From the NCBI GenBank assembly GCA_965153355.1, contig OZ231128.1, forward strand, positions 45,322,001 to 45,386,000: 64,000 nucleotides of DNA. The letters run 5' to 3'. Below the pieces are notes generated by a model. It was not told the origin of the DNA and ran no database searches. It saw only the letters and a program-made list of their open reading frames with translations. This DNA comes from Flaccisagitta enflata (lineage: Eukaryota; Chaetognatha; Sagittoidea; Aphragmophora). Numbering within the stretch: the stretch's first letter is position 1; each line of letters begins with the position of its first letter. Below are positions 1 through 10,850 of the stretch, piece after piece. Made by a program: the position numbers and the translations under genes.

Positions 1-319
1 GCGTGGTGTTGAGAAGCGGGTTGACGGCTTTCAGTGGTCTGGAGGGCCATCACCCCAAAATACCTCAAAAGGCGCTTCAAAACACTTCCCAGGCAACTGG
101 CCGCTTTAATTCAGTCAAAGGGGGCTCACACTAAATATTGATGGCGCCACAATCGATTAGTATCCATTTTCACATCAATAAATCAACATATTTTCAAAGT
201 GTAAAGATTTCTATTGTGAAGATAGTATCGTAGTAAAGTTGTTGCAAATCAGATCTTAAGCAATTTTCCTTATTATGATGAGCAATGAAGTATCTTTTTA
301 AATTCTTAAATCTTTTCAA
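1..319. other. no gene seen
   Basis: AT-rich sequence with no convincing ORF, repeat boundary or RNA fold that I can support. Confidence 0.5.
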
Positions 320-860
320 ATTCTCGGTCATAATGGCGAGTGGTTTGGGCCTCAGGAAGGTTTACTTCATCACTTCATACCAAAACAAAAATTTTTTTGC
401 TTCAAAATTTGTTAAAAATGCCGTAAAATGCCGTAAAAAGCCGTAAAAATGGCATAAGATGATACTAGATGATGACGGGTTGGCGTGTATTTATGCATGA
501 ATGTGTCTTAGTGCCAGATAATTATTGTTTGCCTATTCTTTGACCATAATGGCGGTTTTGGACCTAACAAACTGTCAAAAATGCTATTTTTATGGCTTTT
601 TACGGCACAAAATGATACTAAATGATGACAGGTTGACCTGTATTTATGCATGAATGTGTCTTAGTGCCAGATAATCATTGTTTGCCCATTTTTTGACCAA
701 AGCGGCGGTTTTGACCAAAAAAAACTGTCAAAAATGCCAATTTTACGGCATTTTACGGCATTTTTAAAAAGATTTTGAAGCAAAAAAACTTTCGTTTTGG
801 TATGAAGTAATAAAGTAAACTGTCCTGAGGCCCAAACCACTCGCCATTATGACCGAGAAT
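320..860. mobile_element. foldback (MITE-like) element with ~115-bp inverted ends
   Basis: The arms (about 320-437 and 743-860) are near-perfect reverse complements, starting ATTCTCGGTCATAATGGCGA. The interior holds a direct duplication: about 470-580 and 622-716 share GTATTTATGCATGAATGTGT and what follows. No coding capacity. No target duplication could be recognised, so the superfamily is unknown. Confidence 0.8.
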
Positions 861-894
861 TTTTCTTGACCTATGAAAGCCTCCCCCGTGGCGT

Positions 895-1262
895 GTTCAG
901 GCCTCAGGATGTTTAGAAATTCACCCCTGTGTTCTACAGGACATTAGCCCTTTAAGGCCGCTGCGCTGCTCTCACTCCACTTCTTCACTGCATCATTCCA
1001 GTCAGGACATTGGGTACCGCTGACCTTGTGGGATCCTCGGATGACTAATTGGTGTTTTGCAGCTATTTTTAGCGCACTGCTCCTGCCTAAATGCCCAAGT
1101 GACTTTCTTTGTCCCTGCCCCTGTCCATCCGCACATGACTTGCTAAGCTGTATCTCCGAGCTATTATTCAAACAAAGCACACATCTATTTGAACAAAGCC
1201 AAATGCAGAGTCGTAGGTCTGCCATCAAAACAATTTTTGCAAGCCCAACACAGTTGCATATG
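895..1262 (+). repeat. family C repeat, long copy 1
   Basis: It begins with the family C signature (CCTGTGTTCTACAGGACATT, then a degraded GGGGCCGCTGCC box). It continues through a body ending near CAAGCCCAACACAGT. The same ~370 bp recurs at 8321-8688 at high identity. Short ORFs on both strands here are repeat sequence, not genes. Confidence 0.75.
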
Positions 1263-1610
1263 GCTGGATGATTGAAAAGGGTTTGATTTACGGAAAAAGT
1301 TGATTTTTTCATTATGAAAGTTGAAACACCACTGCCCTTGAAAAAAGGAGGCCAGAATTATCCAATCTACAATGGATGAATTTTACCCTCTTTACTTTTT
1401 TCTTGAATCTAGTAAGATCTCCTGCAAAAGAATTTTGAGTCCAATCCCAGAATTCTAGCTCAAAGCGTAAAAGATATTATATAAGTTAAAAGTGAAAGAC
1501 CTCTATTCAAGTCTGGAATGAAAAGCTGTTTGGCAAGATGTACATTTGTACTTCAAAATGTTATAGAAGCTTGAATTTAGGCGCTGAAATTTTGCATGAA
1601 ATAACTGCAG

Positions 1611-2220
1611 GTAATACAGTGTGAACATTGTCAAACGCAAAAAAGTATCAAGCTTTTGCTCCTAGAGGCTTCATTTCCCTGACCTGGAATGACTTTTTTC
1701 TCAAAGTACTATGCTTGACGTTTTTTGTATCAAAATTTCATGGGTCTGAGTTGGATAGTTTGTCCACAACAGTAAATTGAAGTAAAAGAGGCAATTCTAG
1801 AACAAGCTAATTTTCAGTTCAAAATCTTCTTCTCTAAACAGGAAAGTTTTTCTTTAATTTGCTCTCATTTGAAGACGACTTGAGCTATGAATGCCAGATT
1901 GGTCTCAAATGGAAGATAATTTGACTCTCTTTCATTTAAGACCAATGTATCATCTGTGGCTTAAGTCATTTTAACATCAGAACAATTCATAAAGAAACTG
2001 CCCTGATAAAAAAGTCAATAATCAAACTCAAATTGTAAATATTCATTTTACTTCAAACTGATGTTATGAACAAACTATTCAACTCAGACCCATGGAATTT
2101 TAACACAAAAAACATCAAGCATAGTACTATAAGAGAAAAATGATTCCAGGTCATGAAGATGAAGCATCAAGGAGTAAAAGCTTAATACTTCTTTGCATTT
2201 GACAATGTTCACCCTGTACT
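1611..2220. mobile_element. foldback element with ~185-bp inverted arms
   Basis: Arm 1611-1795 matches the reverse complement of 2041-2220 along its whole length, for example GTGAACATTGTCAAA, GACCTGGAAT, ATAGTACTATGCTTGA and CATGGGTCTGAGTTG. Related interior sequence (a 'TGGTCTCAAAT' block between two 'TTACTTCAAACTGAT' blocks) recurs near 30150-30420 and 59920-60260, so this is a family. No ORF and no clear target duplication. Confidence 0.8.
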
Positions 2221-2224
2221 ATTT

Positions 2225-2730
2225 TGATCAAAATAAGAGTCCTCGCAATTGGATTTGGTTCTTAAACCTTGAATATTGATCAGAAAAACCTGTTTTCTTA
2301 TCACAGAAGTTTATTTTAGCATATTTTGACACTAGATATCGCTTGCATAGTGTTTTTTATAGTGTCATATTGCAGCATCACTAATTTGCGTGTGACAGGT
2401 TTCTCATCACTTTTATATGTTTTTGCCATTTTGGTTTATGGCAAGGCTTGTACTAATTTTGTTATAGAATCTAAACGATTTGAGCTAATGAGCTCTGCTT
2501 GGTGGCGAATGAAAGCTCTTTTGAAGTTCTTTACAACAGTCACCAATTTTCTTATGTTTCTATGATTTCTATATGTAGAAAATATCCAAACGATGCTACT
2601 GGAATTTCAAAAACGGAAATCAATGATTTTTACCTTAGAAATCAATATGAATCATTTTACTCTTTCTGCTGTAAAATCTAAACGAATTGAGCTACAGAGG
2701 TCTGCTTGGTGGCATTAGATCGCTTTTTGA
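2225..2730 (+). repeat. family F dispersed repeat
   Basis: It contains two blocks reading GAGCTCTGCTTGGTGGC and TCTGCTTGGTGGCATTA and the phrase AAAATAAGAGTCC. The same material lies inverted at about 23500-24110. The two short ORFs here (79 and 60 aa) fall inside the repeat and look non-coding. Confidence 0.65.
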
Positions 2731-2764
2731 GAGAAAATAATAGAAGAAAGAGAATAACAATATC

Positions 2765-2880
2765 ACCCAAGGGTAAGTGGCGGAAACCCGGCCTCTATAA
2801 ATGAGGCAGATTGGGGGTGCAAGGCTGGCGACCCCAAAGGGGCTGTCCTTAAAAGACATGGGGAATCTGCCTCAATCCAT
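2765..2880 (+). other. compact structured, GC-richer segment (possible ncRNA or SINE-like fold)
   Basis: GAGGCAGATT (2803-2812) is perfectly complementary to AATCTGCCTC (2864-2873). Inside lie a GGGG/CCCC pairing and a TGTC/GACA mini-hairpin (2844-2858), giving a branched fold. It is much more GC-rich than its surroundings. I do not recognise an RNA family, and it could instead be a fragment of a retroelement. Confidence 0.35.
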
Positions 2881-3039
2881 CCTTTATGTCATTCCGTCCT
2901 GTTTGTTCCATTCTTTTTTAGATCCCCTGTTCTTATAAATTTTCCTTTTTTTACAATTACATTTGTCATACATCATTCAATGTTTCTGTTTGTTGATTTA
3001 TCTGCCATTCTTGTTGATAATTATAAAGTTATTTACTTT

Positions 3040-3376
3040 CAATTAAAGTGAAAAAAAAATTTTCTTGCTTTAAAAATCTAAAAATTGTTTTCAAAAATTT
3101 CTTGCCATTTAAAAATTTTTTTTTTTTAAAAGTACAAGATATTTGTTAATGATGCCATTTGTGTCTTTATAATACCTCTGCAATTGTTTACCATCTCATG
3201 CAGATCACAATTCTTAATAATCTTTTTTTTGATCTTTTATTCTTTTTTTTTTCATTTTGTTTTCTTCTACTTTTGCTTTCTTCTTTACGTCTATTATTTT
3301 TCTTTATTCCTTTCTTTAGTTACTGTCTTGTATTTTTCTCTCTTTGTTTTTTTTCTTTTCTTTATTTTTTTTTTGC
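3040..3376. repeat. T-rich low-complexity tract
   Basis: Runs of T and A with short TTTC motifs. The ORFs called here encode only F/L/S-rich peptides and are artefacts. Confidence 0.7.
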
Positions 3377-3426
3377 AGGCGCAGGGCCCCCCTGAGGCGC
3401 GGGGCCCCCCTGAGCCGCGGGGCCCT
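3377..3426. repeat. short GC-rich direct repeat
   Basis: Two to three tandem units of about 21 bp of the type GGCGCGGGGCCCCCCTGA, in an otherwise AT-rich area. Confidence 0.6.
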
Positions 3427-3809
3427 AGGCTTAAGCCTATTAAGCCTATTGGGTGATCCGCCTCAGGATAAAACAAATGTGGATTATGAGATGTGAAAAA
3501 TTTCCATACAATACAACTTTTGCTGGTTGCAGTTGCTTCTGAAGACAGGGTAACATTTTAAAGGAATACGTTGTGTGACCTCAATTTTAGGGCTATCTTT
3601 TGTTCTTTTTTTACAGTGAATTTTCTCATCTACTCAAAACAAACCCTTTTGATGTGCAAAATTTAAAGCCCAGCGCAGCGTTCTTATGAGTTATAAGCTA
3701 CAAAAGAGCAATGAATTGTTTCATGAGGCAACTCTTGAGGATGGCTCCAAGTTCGAGACCTAAGCCAAACAAATGACACTCTAGAAATGGAAGTGCATAA
3801 CAAAACTAC

Positions 3810-3989
3810 TTTTAGTCGGGTGCACGCAACTCCACAACGGTCGATTGGTCAGATGGTTGGTTAGTTGGTTGGTATCTATTTGCTTTTTGGCGGTCATGGG
3901 TGTTCCTGCTCAAACACTTGATTAGTCTTTTTTTTCACTACCCCTGCCCACCTGCACGCGACTATGGTAGCCGTGTATCCGGCTTTGTT
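3810..3989 (+). mobile_element. family A element
   Basis: It starts TTTTAGTCGGGTGCACGCAACTC (diverged terminal hairpin) and carries a GGTTGGTTGG stretch. It ends CCCACCTGCACGCGACT...GTGTATCCGGCTTTGTT. About 180 bp, non-coding. Confidence 0.75.
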
Positions 3990-4059
3990 CAAGGCTCAAG
4001 TGAGCTTATGTAATGTATTCATACTACCTTGGAAAAAAGTTCGTCACCTTCTTCTTACA

Positions 4060-4412
4060 ATGATATCTCAGCTTCTAAAGAAGCTAAACAATCGAAAAAA
4101 AAAAAACAACTTTATTGTCATCAAAAAATCTGCAAAATGAGTGCAATCTGGTAACTGTAGCTTAAACCATTTAAAAATGACAACTGAAAGAGTAAAAACA
4201 TTCATTTTAAAATTTCCTAGAAAACTGAGAATGAAAAATCAGAATGAAATTAGAGATGACTTCAAGTAAAGATATCTCATCTTCTAGAAAAGCTAGCAAG
4301 TTTTTAAAAAAAAGCAATTAATCTACTTCAAAAACTCTACAAGATGAGTGCAATCTTGTTTCTGTAGATTAAATCTTTTAGAAATGGCAAGCAAAACAAT
4401 AAAAACATGTTC
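4060..4412. repeat. ~205-bp direct duplication
   Basis: 4060-4210 and 4268-4412 share GATATCTCA.CTTCTA.A.AAGCTA, GAGTGCAATCT and a following TAGCTTAAACC/TAGATTAAATC stretch. They are diverged direct copies with no coding potential. Confidence 0.6.
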
Positions 4413-4984
4413 TTAAGATAAAATATTTGAAATGATTAATTTTGAACTGTGAAACAGCAATGCGCTTACCTGTATAATAACACCTATGAATAGCCTTCAA
4501 GCGGCATGACTTAAGATTTGAGATGAAAAAAAGGTAATACGAGGACTCTCTATGTTGGTAAATCTCAGCGTCTGACTCACAGCCAAGGAGGCGACAGTCG
4601 TAAAATTCAAGTGAAATTTGTCTTTTTTCGGTGATATTCTATGAATCTATGATGTTTGAAAGGTCAGAAACCGCAATCAGCCAATCTTAATGGGTCACCG
4701 TTTTTCTGAACAGACCATAATAAGCTGGCTTATACAAATTAGTAAAAGGGCCACTTGAAACTTTTTATATTTTTAGTCGGTGATAAAAACAAACAGCGTT
4801 GGTTCATTCAGGGCCGAGTTAGTCGCGTAATAAGGGAAAGGGCTTGTATAAGCTTTAACTCACATTATCATAGACCAACCTACCCACAGACTGACTGGCC
4901 ATCACGGCAATTAATGATAGTTTTATATGCATCAAATCAGTGATTTACGATTCAATATTTGTTCAAATAGCATTCGAACTGGGA
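4413..4984. other. no gene seen
   Basis: Mixed AT-rich sequence. The 62-aa ORF at 4755-4943 has no recognisable feature. Confidence 0.4.
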
Positions 4985-5697
4985 AACAAAGTGTTTGAAA
5001 TTGCTCATCTCGAGACCATGAATTACATTGACCTGCAAAAGACGCGCAAAGGGCGATAGAACAACAAGGGTTATTTCTACAGTGGGTTCCATGGAGAGGT
5101 TGTTAACCCTGGTGATGTCAAAGTGTCACTGGCAGATTGGGAGCCGATTGAGAAATCCCGCCAATTGCACTAACTTCACACGACCGCCAGTGCAGGCCAA
5201 TTACTGGGAAGACAATCTTCTTGCTTCTCGTGTGCTTCATGCGAGTGGGGCGATTTCGTCAACTGTCGACGACAAACGAGCTCGGACCACTTAAACTCAT
5301 ACAAGTGGTGCGCGCTTCTTCCAACTCCTTCGCCAAAGCATAAACGGCGATAAAGACTAGATCAGGTCAAGATCGACACCGCAACGAGATAGCGGACTTA
5401 GCGCATCCAGGCTCAGTGATTGCCATTGCTAGGGGTAAACTTCAGGAGTTGAGTCTAATCCTCATCACCAAAGGCCGGGGGGAAATGGCCGATGAACATT
5501 TACTAAAAGGTAAAATTCCGGCAAAAGCTGGAGGGTGCGCCACTTACTTTACTTCCACTGGCGCTAAACTCCTCTCTTTCGAAGCTGCCATTTTTTGGTC
5601 GCCATCGCTCGTTTTCGAGAGAAAAACTGTCACTATTGAAGGGGAGGAAGTTGACGTTTTAGACATTGAAGATAGTGACTTTCCATTGTCCATTGAG
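4985..5697 (+). pseudogene. DDE transposase-like gene, truncated broken copy (C-terminal part)
   Basis: Translating this stretch in shifting frames gives the C-terminal part of the protein encoded at 11.9-15.4 kb. Matches run from 'AHLETMNYIDLQKTRKGR' (intact: AHIETLNFIDLQRTRKGR), through the Cys cluster SSCFSCASCEWGDFVNC, DRHRNEIADLAHPGSVIAI and LLKGKI..., to TYFTSTGAKLLSFEA and VLDIEDSDFP. The first half has several in-frame stops and at least one frame change. The last 90 codons are open (5416 onward). The N-terminal two thirds, including the catalytic Asp positions, are absent. Many amino-acid differences from the intact gene suggest an older or separate subfamily copy. The open frame then runs directly into the family C minisatellite, so the 174-aa ORF is a chance fusion. 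Confidence 0.8.
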
Positions 5698-5930
5698 AGG
5701 CCAGATTTGAGGCCTTGGAGGCCAGATTTGAGGCTTGGGAGGCTGGATTTGAGACCTGAGAGGCTAGATTTGAGGCCTGAGAGGCCAGCTTTGAGGCCTG
5801 AGGGGTCTGATGAAGGGGGGGGAACTAACGAACGAACAGACAAACGGACGAACAAAAGTCCCCCTGTGTTCTACAGGAATTTGTCCCCTCCAGGGCCGCT
5901 GCCCAAAAAGGATCTTCTAAACGTCAAGGG
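5690..5930 (+). mobile_element. family C element, minisatellite plus right end
   Basis: Five or six ~20-bp units of the type GAGGCCTGAGAGGCCAGATT, then GGGGTCTGATGAAGGGGGGG, an (AACGAACGGAC)-like stretch and the end block CCCCTGTGTTCTACAGGAAT...GGGCCGCTGCCC. The order is the same as at 39660-40010. Confidence 0.75.
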
Positions 5931-5971
5931 GATTTTCTAAATGTCAAGGGGATTTTCTGAGCAGAAAGGGG

Positions 5972-6013
5972 AGTTTTAGTCGCGTGTTACGGGACTCTTC
6001 GGTCCGTCCGTCG

Positions 6014-6103
<90 letters not shown>
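5972..6103 (+). repeat. family A left end running into (CT)n microsatellite
   Basis: TTTTAGTCGCGTGTTACGGG and a GGTCCGTCCGTCGG piece (5974-6015) are followed by about 43 uninterrupted CT dinucleotides (6017-6102). The body and right end of the element are missing. Confidence 0.8.
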
Positions 6104-6106
<3 letters not shown>

Positions 6107-6520
6107 ATTGATTTGTTTTGTTTCTTGTTATTGATTCATTTTGATTCTGTTTTAACGCGGCAAAGCCATGTCTTTCATTATAACGTAGGGAATAAATAGA
6201 CTGGAAATAAGCAGAAGAATTAAAGCTATGCAGCCTCAAATGGTCAGCTCAATCTAATTTTACAGTAAGATTTGTTGCTTATTTTTACCCAATCATTTTT
6301 CTCGTTATTTGCACATCAAGAAAACAGGATTCCAAAATGATAAGTTATGAGAATTTTTAGCTAATTTGTATGCTATAATTACGAGACCTGAAATTTTTTT
6401 TAGAGTAAAATTGCTAGAATCTATCCTCCACGTTGGCTTCATGATGGAATAAATCCATTTTGATCATCAGATACGGTCAAATCCCTCTGCCAATGCATTT
6501 TTACGATTTTGCGCCAAAAT
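6104..6520. other. no gene seen
   Basis: AT-rich. Nothing supportable apart from similarity in style to family I that follows. Confidence 0.4.
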
Positions 6521-7040
6521 GTTGACAAATACCAATTGTCCGAAATTCGTTTTTTTTCCTCAGCAAAGGCTAGAAATGAATAATTACGTGGAGATTTTTT
6601 GCCCATTGCACTCGTATACCTTCAACACAAAAGAGTAAGACTTAGGTATGAAACATGAAAGCAGATTTTTCAAATGAGAGGGGGCTATATTGATCCGGAC
6701 GCAGATGGGACAATTAAATTGTTGACAAATACCAATTGTCCGAAATTCAACTTGCGCTCATAGAACCAATTCAGTCTACGCCACGGCATTTCTTTTAACC
6801 GAGGATTGTTTCTATAGTACTTAAGACCTCTGCGAACTCTACCTTTGATTGTTTATCATTAACAGTAGTTGTCATGACAATTTTAACTACAATGTTGTCA
6901 AAAATGACCAAAAACCGTCTGTTTCTCCCGATTTACTTTCAGGTGCGCTCGGCAGAGCTTTTAGCCCAAGGTTGCCAATTTCTTTGTTATTTTCCTTGGG
7001 CAAGTTCCAGATAAAGACAATCAAGAAAGAAAATGACTGA
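6521..7040. repeat. family I dispersed repeat
   Basis: TTGTCCGAAATTC occurs at about 6535-6548 and 6737-6750, the second after GGGACAATTAAATTGTTGAC. The same phrase pair (GGGACAATTAAATTGTAGAA, GTTGTCCGAAATTC) and a following CTTTCAGGTGC block occur at 16450-16900. The ORF at 6849-7040 is repeat sequence. Confidence 0.55.
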
Positions 7041-7372
7041 AAAGTGGCAATTGGATGGAAAAAATTGGATAAATAACAAATGTTACATTCTGTTACATAA
7101 AAACGGAGGGGGGTTTATGACGATAAAAAGCTATATATCTCGAACCAAAAGTACATTCCGTGCAATTTTTTTTGCTGGATTCATTGCGACACATCTATGG
7201 GAGCCTAGGAAAACCTTACTGGAAGTTGTCGCGATGCAATAAAAAATGTGCGTAATTCATACAAAACAGACATACACATCTTTCAAACCTTCCGAGGGGC
7301 AGGGATTTCAACCTCAAAGTTTCCGACATAATTTTTTAACTATTTCCTGTCTTAAAGCAATCAAAAAACAAA

Positions 7373-7536
7373 GGAGCACCGCTAGAGCGAACCCGCTTAT
7401 AAGCCATGCCCGCCTATAAGGCATACAATATGCTGCCCCATGAGAGATTTTGTAGTTATTTCAATATTGGCAATAAGGCAGCTTCAGTATAACTGTAAGG
7501 CATGATTTTGGCATGCGCTCTAGTGAAGCGCAACTG
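7373..7536. mobile_element. family G MITE, 5' end eroded
   Basis: The left end GGAGCACCGCTAGAGCG pairs with the right end CGCTCTAGTGAAGCGCAACTG, which is followed by TA. Interior GCCCGCCTATAAGGCATAC is shared with the copy at 51257-51430. The CAGT start seen in other copies is missing on the left. Confidence 0.7.
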
Positions 7537-7785
7537 TATAGAAAAAAAGCAAAAAAATATGCATAAATACACTTTTTTTTTCCATTTTAAGACATAGAAT
7601 AAGACAGTTCTACACCTAATCAAGTGGGGTTGACATTTTGAAGTGAATCAACAGCCCCTGAGATTTGATAGAATTTGAGTTTTGAAGCTGCAGAACTATG
7701 CACAGTGCCATTTTCCTGCACCATGCATCATGTCAATTGTGTCTTTAATCAACCCATCAGCATGTTTCTTTTTTCCTCCCTTTTT

Positions 7786-7787
7786 TT

Positions 7788-7855
<68 letters not shown>

Positions 7856-7900
7856 TTTCCCCCTCTCTTTCTTCCTTCCTTCCTTTCCTTCCCTTCCCTT
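7786..7900. repeat. (CTTT)n microsatellite grading into (CCTT)n
   Basis: About 17 TTTC units, then C-richer pyrimidine sequence to 7905. All ORFs crossing it (K/E- or F/L/S-only peptides) are artefacts. Confidence 0.95.
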
Positions 7901-8139
7901 TCCTTCCGACAAGCTTCCATCCCTTCCGAGGAGCGGCGCTCCCCGCTCCTCCATAATGTGTACGTCTGATACAAAATAGGTGTGTGAGTCTGACGCTGAG
8001 ATTTACGTGTTATGATTTTTTCAATATTTTACAATCAAATCAGATCATTCCCTAGAAAGTGACTAACTTTTTTCCAAGATAGTAAAGAATGAGATCAAAT
8101 TCATATTTCTAGTCACCCACAGTGACCCGCTATATATAT

Positions 8140-8320
8140 CGATCCGCAGGTCCGTTGGTTGGTGCGTTGGTTGGTTGGTCCACTTTTAGGTCAGTAACCT
8201 AAAAGGGCCGACGTCCTGTAGGACACAGGGGTCCGTCTGTCCATCTATCCATGTGTTTGTCTATCTGTCCCTCTGTATCAATGTATCCCCCCTAGGCCTC
8301 TCAAGCCAAAATCTGGTTCT
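8140..8320. repeat. fragments of families A and C
   Basis: A (GGTCCGTTGGTTGGT) stretch is followed by GGGCCGACGTCCTGTAGGAC and ACAGGGGTCCGTCTGTCC, which are the inverted end and microsatellite of family C. Confidence 0.5.
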
Positions 8321-8688
8321 TTCAGGCCTCAGGACGTCTAGAAATTCACCCCTGTATTCTACAGGATATCGCTCCTTTGGGGCCGCTGCCCTGCTCTCAC
8401 TCCACTTCTTCACTGCATTATTCCAAGCAGGGCATCGGGTACCGCTGACCATGTGGGATCCTCGGATGACTAGTTTGAGTTTTTTAGCTTTTTGAGTGCA
8501 CTGCTCCTGCCTAAATGCCCGAGTGACTTTCTTTATCCCTGCCCCTGCCCACCCGCACATGACTGGGTAAGCCGTACATCTGGGCTTGTTATTCAAACAT
8601 AGCGTACATCTATTTGGACAAAGCCAAATGCAGAGTCGCAGGTCTGCCACTAAAACAATTTCTGCAAGCCCAACACAGTACAGCCCAC
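8321..8688 (+). repeat. family C repeat, long copy 2
   Basis: Collinear with 895-1262. CCTGTATTCTACAGG, GGGGCCGCTGCCCTGCTCTC, GGGCATCGGGTACCGCTGAC and GTGGGATCCTCGGATGACTA come first. A body with CACCCGCACATGACTGGGTA then runs to the same AGCCCAACACAGT end. Part of the body resembles the right end of family A, suggesting a composite. Confidence 0.75.
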
Positions 8689-8864
8689 TATAAAAACACG
8701 CTTTTTCATGCTGAGGCTCTCTATCCAAGGAATCTGGCTCAAAATCATGTATATAGAAAGTCCATCACAAAAATTTGACCTTGGGGCTTCTCTAAAGTGT
8801 GCCCGCCACACCCCTCCTAATGCATAAGTGGTGGTGTTGTTTTTTTCACATTGTTATATTTTAC

Positions 8865-9205
8865 TCATCTTTGTAAGCTTATATCTCCTTAACGAATAAA
8901 GCTACTGACCTCAATTCGGGCTCATTTTAAAGAGCTTTACTTACTCTTTAAAATGAGCCCAAGTTGAGATCATTAGCTTTATTCGTTTAGAAGCAGTTGT
9001 CTTCCAAAGTTGATGTCTTTTTGGAGAAAATATTGATTTATGTCACAGCTTTGCAAGCTTTTATCTCCTAAATGAATAAAGCTATTGACCTCAACTTGGG
9101 CTCATTTTGGAGAGCTTTACTTACTCTTTAAAATGAGCCCATGTTTAGGTCTGTAACTTTCTTTGTTGAGAAGCAGTTGTCTAACAAAGCTGATGTCTTC
9201 ATGAA
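8865..9205. repeat. family H inverted/tandem hairpin repeat
   Basis: AAAGAGCTTTACTTACTCTTT forms a palindromic centre at about 8931-8951 and again near 9111-9131. Each is flanked by inverted copies of ATGAGCCCAAGTTGAG and GAATAAAGCTA.TGACCTCAA. Two tandem foldback units of about 180 bp. Confidence 0.75.
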
Positions 9206-9214
9206 GAAAATAGT

Positions 9215-9460
9215 AGTTCTTATCACTGAATGGGCAGAGGCATTACTACCAGTAATGGCGGCTGTCGCTGTGAGGAAAAAAGTCGCAAGCATTGAATACT
9301 TTTCATCAAGTTTTTGTCTTCAGTCACTGCAATTTTTTTCATTTGTTAAATCAAATCAGGAGCAATTGTAAGAACTGATTGCACTGAAAATTAGAGAAAA
9401 ATAGAATTGAGCCGAATGAGCAAGATGAGCATAAATACTAACAAGCCCAACAGGCCAACA
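9215..9460 (+). repeat. family D fragment (end region)
   Basis: TGGCGGCTGTCGCTGTGAGGAAAAAAGTCG, then TCTTCAGTCACTGCAATTTT and GAGCAATTGTAAG...CTGAAAAT. The same order occurs at 18046-18210 and, inverted, at about 49930-50045. The 76-aa ORF overlapping it is therefore repeat sequence. Confidence 0.65.
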
Positions 9461-9469
9461 GTCGCGTGC

Positions 9470-9818
9470 TGAGTTACACAAAACTACACAACTTCATAAT
9501 ACACACAACTACATAACTTCATACTACATACTTAACATACTACATACTTACTTACTACATACTTACATACTTACTTACATACTTACATACTTACATACTT
9601 ACTTAGATAATTACATACTTACATACTTACATACTTACATACTTACTTACATACTTACATACTTACATACATACTTACTTACATACTTACATACTTACAT
9701 ACTTACTTACTTACTTACATACTTACATACTTACATACTTACTTACTTACATACTTACATACTTACATACTAACATACACACTTACTTACATACATACGT
9801 ACATACATACATACATAC

Positions 9819-9849
<31 letters not shown>

Positions 9850-9906
9850 CATACATACATACATACATACATACATACATACATACATACATACTTACTT
9901 ACATAC

Positions 9907-9950
<44 letters not shown>

Positions 9951-10232
9951 TTACTTACATACTTACATACTTACCTTCTTACATACTTACATATTTACAT
10001 ACTTACATACATACATACTTACATACTTACATACATACATACTTACATACATACATACATACATACATACTTACATACATACTTACATACATACTTACAT
10101 ACTTACATAAGTTCATACTACATACTTAACATACTACATACTTACTACTTACTTACTTACACATTACATACTTACACAAACTTCTTACATAATTACATAC
10201 TTACATACTTACATACTTACATACATACATAC

Positions 10233-10263
<31 letters not shown>

Positions 10264-10632
10264 CTTACATACATACATACATACATACTTACATACTTAC
10301 ATAACTTCATACTACATACTTAACATACTACATACTTACTTACTACATACTTACATACTTACTTACATACTTACATACTTACATACTTACTTACATAATT
10401 ACATAATTACATACTTACATACTTACATACTTACATATACATACATACTTACATATTTACTTACATACTCACATACATACTACATACTTACATACTTACA
10501 TACATACTTACTTACATACATACTTACATACTTACTTACATACTTACATACTTACATACTTACTTACATATTTACATACTTACTTACTTCCTTTCATACT
10601 TACATACTTACATACATACATACATACTGCTG
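9470..10632. repeat. 1.1-kb (TACA)/(TACT) tetranucleotide array
   Basis: Almost uninterrupted ACATACTT and ACATACAT units with small interruptions. The interruption 'ACTTCATACTACATACTTAACATACTACATACTTACT' type block occurs three times (about 9513, 10107 and 10306), implying segmental duplication inside the array. Confidence 0.95.
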
Positions 10633-10659
10633 TTTCCTTTCTTCCTTCCTCCCTCCTTT

Positions 10660-10850
10660 CTTTCCTATCTTACATTCCACAACGCAATTTCGACAACACA
10701 ATTTTCACAACGCAATTTCCACAACGCAATTTCCACAATGCTCCACAATGTTCCAAAATGTTCCACAATGTTCCATAATGCTCCAAAATGTTCCACAATG
10801 CTCTAAAATGTTCCGCAATGTTCAATAATGTCCCAAAATGTTTTTAAAAT
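10660..10850. repeat. 10-bp minisatellite (TTCCACAATG-type)
   Basis: About 17 degenerate decamers, moving from TTCCACAACGCAA to TTCCACAATG/CTCCAAAATG. Confidence 0.85.

Noticed and set aside
895-1312. Two overlapping ORFs (122 aa minus, 81 aa plus) as a small gene pair
   Set aside because: The same sequence recurs at 8321-8688 with different frame breaks, so it is a dispersed repeat.
9470-10632. Regularly spaced repeats as a CRISPR array or centromeric satellite
   Set aside because: The unit is a tetranucleotide with no spacers, and this is a eukaryotic sequence.
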